From: Desulfotignum sp.
GTDB taxonomy: Bacteria > Desulfobacterota > Desulfobacteria > Desulfobacterales > Desulfobacteraceae
Reading direction: 5' to 3'
DNA: 10,854 nucleotides
NCBI GenBank assembly: GCA_021737445.1
Contig: JAIPDY010000098.1
Location: forward strand, 1 to 10,854
Shown in pieces: positions 6,897 through 10,854 of this stretch. How positions within the stretch are numbered: position 1 is the first letter of the stretch; each line of letters opens with the position of its first letter. The translations under genes and the position numbers were made by a program. The notes under the pieces are model-generated. The model saw only the letters and a program-made list of their open reading frames with translations. It made no database searches and was not told the origin of the DNA.

Positions 6897-7961
6897 TTAT
6901 TCAATGAGCATGGCATCGCCATAACTGAAAAACCGGTACCCAAGGGCCACAGCTGTTTTGTAGGCATGCAGCATCTTTTTGCGGTCATAAAACGCTGCCA
7001 CCAGCATGAGCAAAGTGGATTTGGGCAGATGAAAATTGGTGATCATGGCATCCACACACCTGTACCGGTATCCCGGATAGATGTACAGATCGCACATGCC
7101 GGTACCAGGGGTTATCCGGCCTTTGTCATCTGACAAAAATTCCAGGGTCCGCACCGAGGTGGTGCCCACTGCCACCACCCTTTTTTTCTGATCTTTGGCT
7201 TTATTAATCTTTTGTGCCGCCGCCGGTGACACACAAAAATACTCAGAATGGATTCGGTGTTCCCGGATATCCTCCACCCGCACCGACACAAATGTGCCGT
7301 ATCCCACATGCAGGGTGATATGGGCCGTATCAATCCCTTTTTTTACCAGCTGCGCCATCAGGGGCCGGGTAAAATGAAGGCCGGCCGTAGGCGCTGCCAC
7401 AGCTCCGTCATTTTCGGCATACACGGTCTGGTAGCTTTCCTTGTCCATGGCAGACAGATCCGTGTCAGGGCTGCGTTTGATATAGGGAGGCAGCGGCAGG
7501 TGTCCGGCTGTTTTTATATAGTTGATAAAATCTTTTCCCCCTGAAAAACATATCTCGCAAATGCCCCCTGTGACCGCCCGCACCTGCCCTGTGATCTGGT
7601 CTGTGAAATGAATGACGCTGCCTTTTTTCGGCATTTTTGATGCCCGCACCAAGCACTGGCATTGAAAAGAGCCTGTGTTTTCCAGAGACGTCAACCCGGC
7701 TGCATAGTCGATGATCAGCACCTCCACCCGGCCCCCGGTGGATTTTTTGCCAAACAGCCGGGCCGGGATCACCTTGGTGTTGTTCACCACCAGCAGGTCC
7801 CCTGCCTGCAAAAGATCCGGCAGATGGGAAAACCGGTGGTGGGAAATAGCAGCACTGTTTTTTTGAATGCGCATCAGTCCTGCATCACTGCGGTTGTCAC
7901 AGGGTTTCTGGGCAATGCGGTCTTCAGGCAGCTGAAAATCGTAATCAGATAGCAGATACAT
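6897..7961 (-). CDS. queA: S-adenosylmethionine:tRNA ribosyltransferase-isomerase
   Basis: Transfers and isomerises the ribosyl part of SAM onto preQ1-34 in tRNA to give epoxyqueuosine, directly after Tgt in the pathway. It is 354 residues from the ATG at 7959-7961, within the normal 340-356 range. It begins MYLLSDYDFQLPEDRIAQKP, a classic QueA N-terminus, with LLVVNNTKVIPARLFG near residues 55-70. The central HVGYGTFVSVRVEDIREHRIH block near 218-238 and the C-terminal FHLPKSTLLMLVAAF and SYGDAMLIE are also typical. GAGGG lies 7 nt upstream, inside the preceding gene. The start codon overlaps the stop of the DUF2065 gene by one base (TGATG), implying translational coupling. The reading frame stays open upstream over that small gene, but the extension is not QueA-like. 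Confidence 0.96.
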   Translation of the reverse strand: MYLLSDYDFQLPEDRIAQKPCDNRSDAGLMRIQKNSAAISHHRFSHLPDLLQAGDLLVVNNTKVIPARLFGKKSTGGRVEVLIIDYAAGLTSLENTGSFQCQCLVRASKMPKKGSVIHFTDQITGQVRAVTGGICEICFSGGKDFINYIKTAGHLPLPPYIKRSPDTDLSAMDKESYQTVYAENDGAVAAPTAGLHFTRPLMAQLVKKGIDTAHITLHVGYGTFVSVRVEDIREHRIHSEYFCVSPAAAQKINKAKDQKKRVVAVGTTSVRTLEFLSDDKGRITPGTGMCDLYIYPGYRYRCVDAMITNFHLPKSTLLMLVAAFYDRKKMLHAYKTAVALGYRFFSYGDAMLIE

Positions 7962-8152
7962 CAGGCAGCCCTCATGGCTGCATACACAACACCTAAGCCG
8001 GCCGCCATGAGGATAAAGCCGAACCGCCGCAGTTTTGCATTGTCCTGGCCGGCAATAATCTTTACCATCTCCTTCATCCGCCCAGGAAATGCAAAATAGG
8101 GCAGGCCCTCCACAATCATCACCATGCCCATGACACATAAGAAAAATTTCAT
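7961..8152 (-). CDS. DUF2065 (YjeT-type) small membrane protein
   Basis: A 63-residue protein recognised as DUF2065, the family of E. coli YjeT, from VEGLPYFAFPGRMKEM in the first half and LRRFGFILMAAGLGVVY in the second. Two hydrophobic segments (about residues 3-20 and 45-60) flank a short basic loop, so an inner-membrane hairpin protein is expected; its function is unknown. It is the first gene of the operon with queA-tgt-hypA-hypB-amrB, and its TGA overlaps the queA ATG by one base. Translating this peptide may help load ribosomes onto queA. The ribosome-binding site is weak (AGGGA roughly 10 nt upstream), so the exact start is less certain than the family. Confidence 0.8.
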   Translation of the reverse strand: MKFFLCVMGMVMIVEGLPYFAFPGRMKEMVKIIAGQDNAKLRRFGFILMAAGLGVVYAAMRAA

Positions 8153-8346
8153 AAGTTTCGGTTCCCTGCTGGTTTCCCTTTTTTTAGATCCACCCTGTAT
8201 ATCATTTTACAAATAAAAATTCATGGCAAAACTAAGCAGCCGCGCAATTTATCATAAAATTTCATTGATAAATCAAGGCATCAGGGTTATATAAACTGGT
8301 TGACATAACAGATGCAAAAAAACTTTCAAAAGGGGAAAAACCGTTT
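8153..8346. promoter_or_regulatory. Divergent promoter region, DUF2065-queA operon / gatB
   Basis: This 194-nt AT-rich gap separates two divergent transcription units. For gatB (plus), TTGATA (8265-8270), exactly 17 nt, then TATATA (8288-8293) resembles a sigma-70 promoter, with initiation near 8300. A perfect TTGACA at 8300-8305 lies further down but has no -10 at the right distance. On the minus strand, a TGATATACA string resembling an extended -10 element lies about 50 nt upstream of the DUF2065 start, without a clear -35. gatB has AGGGG 11 nt before its ATG. I see no coding sequence, riboswitch or strong terminator here. Confidence 0.4.
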
Positions 8347-9786
8347 ATGGAGTTTGAACCTGTCATCGGCCTGGAGGTCCACGCCCAGCTCAAAACCGAA
8401 ACCAAAATTTTCTGCGCCTGCCCCACCACCTTTGGCAATGCACCGAACGCCAACACCTGCCCGGTGTGTACCGGCATGCCGGGGGTACTGCCGGTTTTGA
8501 ACAAAAAAGCGGTGACCTTTGCCATCAAGGCCGGTCTGGCCACCCACTGCACCATTGCACAAGAGAGCCGGTTTGACCGGAAAAACTATTTTTATCCGGA
8601 CCTGCCCAAAGGATACCAGATCTCCCAGTATGCAGCCCCCATTGCCGAACATGGCCATCTGGATATCGAAACTAAAGACACAGGCAAAAAAAACATCGGC
8701 ATCACCCGGATTCACATGGAAGAGGATGCCGGCAAGCTGATCCATGATCCGGTGCGGGGCAAAAGCCTGGTGGACCTGAACCGCACCGGGGTCCCCCTGA
8801 TCGAGATTGTGAGCGAACCGGACATGCACACCCCTGAGGAAGCAGGGGCTTATCTGCGGAAACTGCATGCCATTCTCAAATATATCGATGTGTGTGACGG
8901 CAACATGGAACAGGGCAGCTTCCGGTGTGATGCCAACATATCCCTGCGGCCCAGGGGACAAACCGAATTTGGTATCCGCACCGAGCTGAAAAATCTTAAC
9001 TCGTTCCGGCATGTGGAAAAAGCGATCCAGTATGAAATTGAACGCCAGGCCTATGTTTTGGAACAGGGCAATGCCGTGATCCAGGAAACCCGTCTGTGGG
9101 ATCCGGATAAAAACAGAACCGTTTCCATGAGGGGCAAGGAACAGGCCCATGACTACCGGTATTTCCCGGATCCGGACCTGGTGCCTCTCATCGTGGACAA
9201 AAAATGGATCCAGCAGGTGTCAGACCAGATGCCGGAACTGCCCGATGAAAAAAGAGCCCGGTTCATGTCCCAGTATCAACTCTCCGGTTATGATGCCCGG
9301 GTATTGACCTCAGACATCCATCTGGCTGATTTTTTTGAAGCAGCCATGATCTCTTTGTCCAACGCAAAACAGGCTGCCAACTGGGTGACCAGCACTCTTT
9401 TGGGTCTTCTCAATGCCAGGGGCCTGGATATTACCCAATCACCGGTGCCGGCAAAAAATTTTGCCGCTCTCATGAAATTGCTGGAATCGAACACCATCAC
9501 GGCGGCAGTGGCCAAAACCGTGTTTGAAGAGATGGCACAAACAGGAAATGATCCATTTGTCATTGTCAGACAAAAAGGCCTGGAACAGGTCAGTGACAGC
9601 ACAGAACTGGAATCACTGGTGGAGAGCATCCTGACACAAAATCCGGATGAAGTGGCAGCATTTCGAAATGGAAAAACCAAACTGTTCAGCTTTTTCATGG
9701 GCCAGGTCATGAAAAAGACCCGGGGCAAGGCGGACCCCAAAACCGTCACCCCTATACTGCAATCCAAACTCAATTCGGAGAAATAA
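8347..9786 (+). CDS. gatB: Aspartyl/glutamyl-tRNA(Asn/Gln) amidotransferase subunit B
   Basis: Subunit of the GatCAB amidotransferase, which binds misacylated Glu-tRNA(Gln) or Asp-tRNA(Asn), activates the side chain with ATP and uses ammonia from GatA to make Gln- or Asn-tRNA. The 479 residues are the usual length. GLEVHAQL (8-15) holds the Mg-binding E10 and H12. The zinc site is complete with C23-x-C25 and C38-x2-C41. RKNYFYPDLPKGYQISQY, MEEDAGK and GNMEQGSFRCDANISLRP are all typical, followed by a helical tail and a YqeY-like C-terminus from about residue 330. gatA and gatC are not in the window. The next gene begins one base after the TAA, so the two are co-transcribed. Together with gltX this points to indirect Gln-tRNA formation. 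Confidence 0.97.
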   Translation: MEFEPVIGLEVHAQLKTETKIFCACPTTFGNAPNANTCPVCTGMPGVLPVLNKKAVTFAIKAGLATHCTIAQESRFDRKNYFYPDLPKGYQISQYAAPIAEHGHLDIETKDTGKKNIGITRIHMEEDAGKLIHDPVRGKSLVDLNRTGVPLIEIVSEPDMHTPEEAGAYLRKLHAILKYIDVCDGNMEQGSFRCDANISLRPRGQTEFGIRTELKNLNSFRHVEKAIQYEIERQAYVLEQGNAVIQETRLWDPDKNRTVSMRGKEQAHDYRYFPDPDLVPLIVDKKWIQQVSDQMPELPDEKRARFMSQYQLSGYDARVLTSDIHLADFFEAAMISLSNAKQAANWVTSTLLGLLNARGLDITQSPVPAKNFAALMKLLESNTITAAVAKTVFEEMAQTGNDPFVIVRQKGLEQVSDSTELESLVESILTQNPDEVAAFRNGKTKLFSFFMGQVMKKTRGKADPKTVTPILQSKLNSEK

Positions 9787-9787
9787 A

Positions 9788-10480
9788 GTGATACATTTTA
9801 AAACATCTGTCTGTGTTCTGTGTTTCTGGATACTGTCTTTTCCGTTGCCCGGAACCATTCTGGAAAATCTCAACCTGCCGGCATCCAGAGCCCTGGCTGC
9901 CGCCGACAGCCAGGATACCGGGGTTCCGCTTCCAGCTACCATTGCGGTGCTGCCCTTTACCATACACGCATCTGAACCTGAAGATTTTTCCTATATTCAG
10001 AAAGGGGTCGTGAATATGCTTCACACCCGCCTTAACTGGCCGGACAAGGTTCATCTGGTACCCAGAAAACAGATAGAGAATGTGCTGGGCCATCTGAACA
10101 AAACAGACAAAAACAAGATCCTCAAACAGGTGGCGGATCAGACCGGCACCGACCTGATTCTGGACGGCAGTATCACAAAACTGGCAGGATCCTTCAGCAT
10201 CGATGCCCTGGTGTATGATATCAAAAACAAACGGTATATGGCTTTTTTTGAACAATCCAAAGACAGTGACGAACTCATTGAAAAAGTGGACCGCATTGCC
10301 GGTGGTATCAACAAGCAGGTGTTTGACCGAACCACCACGGCCTGGGAAAAGATCGAGCAGGAGCGCCAGGCAAAAATCAATGAGATGAAACGCAAAAACC
10401 CGGAACACCTGATGCAGAATCCCCAATGGCAGCAGCAGGATGATTCACCTGGCTGGAAAATCTGGAAATACCTGTTTTAA
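9788..10480 (+). CDS. Exported TolB/CsgG-like protein of unknown function (GTG start)
   Basis: A 230-residue protein that I cannot assign to a characterised function. It starts with GTG one base after the gatB stop; GGAG (9777-9780) lies 7 nt upstream inside gatB, which supports this start. The N-terminus has a Lys, a hydrophobic stretch (about 7-25) and an ALA-A site near residue 37, fitting a long signal peptide for export. The mature part opens with IAVLPF (52-57), the first-strand signature of TolB N-terminal/CsgG/FlgT-type domains, and continues with TGTDLILDGSITKLAGSFSI, the matching later strands. A charged helix (about 190-212) and a Trp-rich tail ending WKIWKYLF follow. I have seen this domain fused to VCBS/FG-GAP propeller repeats in related bacteria; here it stops before any repeat. 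It is probably periplasmic, perhaps envelope-associated. Confidence 0.75.
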   Translation: MIHFKTSVCVLCFWILSFPLPGTILENLNLPASRALAAADSQDTGVPLPATIAVLPFTIHASEPEDFSYIQKGVVNMLHTRLNWPDKVHLVPRKQIENVLGHLNKTDKNKILKQVADQTGTDLILDGSITKLAGSFSIDALVYDIKNKRYMAFFEQSKDSDELIEKVDRIAGGINKQVFDRTTTAWEKIEQERQAKINEMKRKNPEHLMQNPQWQQQDDSPGWKIWKYLF

Positions 10481-10487
10481 CAACAGG
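10471..10487 (+). other. Hairpin spanning a stop codon
   Basis: A perfect 6-bp inverted repeat with a 5-nt loop (CCTGTT, TTAAC, AACAGG) encloses the TAA that ends the TolB-like gene. It is the first of a row of hairpins running to about 10593. There is no T-run after it, so it is not a standard intrinsic terminator. Confidence 0.45.
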
Positions 10488-10492
10488 CAGAC

Positions 10493-10505
10493 CGGCAGGA
10501 TGCCG
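10493..10505. other. Short perfect hairpin next to the long palindrome
   Basis: CGGCA, loop GGA, TGCCG form a perfect 5-bp stem that directly abuts the 79-nt palindrome beginning at 10506. The adjoining arrangement suggests that the two form one structural unit. Confidence 0.4.
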
Positions 10506-10584
10506 CCCCTGGTGGGGGTACCTTACTGCCGGCCTGGGAGACGAAGTCTCCGACAGTCCGTCAGCAAGGTACACCCACCAGGGG
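10506..10584. repeat. 79-nt long imperfect palindrome (cruciform/hairpin)
   Basis: The outer arms (10506-10528 against 10562-10584) pair at 21 of 23 positions; the mismatches are 10517/10573 and 10525/10565. Pairing continues inward (10530-10532 with 10558-10560, 10534-10536 with 10554-10556) and ends in a perfect 6-bp stem GGAGAC-GAA-GTCTCC (10537-10551). In all about 33 pairs are possible with few mismatches and a 2-nt bulge. It lies in the gap between two convergent genes. It could be a bidirectional transcript end/stabiliser, a REP- or MITE-like dispersed element, or a structured RNA. No T-tract follows on either strand, and no transposase is in view. Confidence 0.7.
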
Positions 10585-10678
10585 CTCCCGCTGTACAAGT
10601 TATCCCTGGTCGCCATTCAGGATTTCCGCTGTTTAAGAAATTTCTGGCACCACTTTGCCGTTCAGCGCAGCCATGCAA
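10585..10678. other. Rest of the convergent gap, no gene seen
   Basis: No coding sequence was recognised in these 94 nt. There is a 10-nt perfect palindrome AGAAATTTCT (10636-10645) and a loose CGCTG/CAGCG pair (10627-10631 and 10663-10667) that brackets it. The segment would form the 3' untranslated region of the minus-strand gene that follows. Confidence 0.3.
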
Positions 10679-10854
10679 CTACATACCCCAGACGGTGATA
10701 TCGATTCCCTGGTACGTTTCAATGCGATGGAAGATCTTGTCCTCCCAGGGAACTTTCGGGTCACGGTTAAAGATCACCAGGTGCCCCTCTTTTGTACCGC
10801 AGGTGTCCATGTAACTGCGGGTCTGGGCCAGGCCCTGGGAAATGGTTTGCGCCA
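10679..10854 (-). CDS. C-terminal end of an AAA-like ATP-binding protein (partial)
   Basis: An open frame enters from the right edge and ends at TAG (10679-10681), giving 57 visible residues. The tail reads ...GLAQTRSYMDTCGTKEGHLVIFNRD, then VPWEDKIFHR and finally DITVWGM. I recognise this as the C-terminus of a family of large ATP-binding proteins with an N-terminal AAA-like domain and a C-terminal PD-(D/E)XK-like domain, frequent in multiple copies in sulfate reducers and other gamma/delta lineages. The pattern EGHLVIF followed by W-x-x-KI and a final TVWGM is characteristic. The role is not established; an accessory, possibly defence- or mobility-linked function has been suspected from its patchy distribution. 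Start, length and ATPase motifs lie outside the window. Confidence 0.7.
   Translation of the reverse strand, partial: AQTISQGLAQTRSYMDTCGTKEGHLVIFNRDPKVPWEDKIFHRIETYQGIDITVWGM

Noticed and set aside
6878..6988. ATG-started extension of tgt
   Set aside because: It runs back into queA. The TTG at 6877 has GAGG at proper spacing and gives the expected 371 residues.
7962..8138. N-terminal extension of queA
   Set aside because: It is an out-of-frame reading of the DUF2065 gene; the ATG at 7961 begins the conserved QueA N-terminus.
8300..8328. gatB promoter using TTGACA at 8300
   Set aside because: The -35 is perfect, but the hexamer 17 nt downstream (CTTTCA) is not a -10; the TTGATA/TATATA pair upstream is better.
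8326..9150. 274-codon open frame on the minus strand opposite gatB
   Set aside because: Shadow of gatB; composition is unlike a real protein and it overlaps a fully conserved gene.
10506..10584. Retron non-coding RNA or diversity-generating element hairpin
   Set aside because: No reverse transcriptase, template/variable repeat pair or branching-G arrangement is visible in the window.
10506..10584. Intrinsic transcription terminator
   Set aside because: The stem is far longer than usual and no T-run follows on either strand, so it is not a standard terminator, although a role in 3'-end formation remains possible.
10471..10600. Integron attC site
   Set aside because: The palindrome size and position after a gene fit, but I found no RYYYAAC / GTTRRRY core boxes at its ends and no integrase.
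1..10854. CRISPR array, tRNA/rRNA genes, insertion sequence or phage genes
   Set aside because: No regularly spaced direct repeats, tRNA-like cloverleaf, transposase or phage structural gene was seen on either strand.

Overview
The window looks like chromosomal DNA of a mesophilic sulfate-reducing bacterium of the Desulfobacterales type (Desulfobacter/Desulfotignum-like). This is inferred from protein flavour and gene order: rpmF-acpP-rpiB-glyA, queA-tgt beside hypA-hypB, GluRS together with GatB, and the C-terminal tail of an AAA-like ATPase family that I associate with this group. No rRNA or tRNA gene is present to confirm it. Coding density is high, and most genes are housekeeping.

Layout. 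(1) Positions 1-2113, minus strand: rpmF (L32), acpP (acyl carrier protein), rpiB (ribose-5-phosphate isomerase B) and glyA (serine hydroxymethyltransferase, cut by the left edge). This resembles the rpmF-plsX-fabHDG-acpP-fabF-rpiB-glyA cluster of related bacteria, but without plsX and all fab genes. (2) Positions 2114-2329: divergent promoter region with two short perfect dyads. (3) Positions 2330-3736, plus strand: gltX (glutamyl-tRNA synthetase). (4) Positions 3757-8152, minus strand: one tight operon, transcribed in the order DUF2065/YjeT membrane peptide, queA, tgt, hypA, hypB, amrB (MEMO1-like). (5) Positions 8153-8346: divergent promoter region. (6) Positions 8347-10480, plus strand: gatB, then one base later a GTG-started gene for an exported TolB/CsgG-like protein of unknown function. 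(7) Positions 10481-10678: non-coding and rich in hairpins, dominated by a 79-nt near-perfect palindrome. (8) Positions 10679-10854, minus strand: the C-terminal end of an AAA-like ATP-binding protein, cut by the right edge.

How the genes fit together. QueA and Tgt carry out consecutive steps of queuosine tRNA modification. HypA and HypB deliver nickel to [NiFe] hydrogenase, and AmrB is a putative metal-pocket protein in the same transcript. GluRS and GatB together suggest the indirect route to Gln-tRNA(Gln), by mischarging and then amidation.

The points most worth a second look are the long palindrome at 10506-10584, the Glu-to-Trp change in the Tgt substrate pocket, the stripped-down fatty-acid cluster, amrB in the hypAB operon, and the uncharacterised TolB-like protein behind gatB. 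I did not find a clear new multi-gene system; most of the window is conventional.
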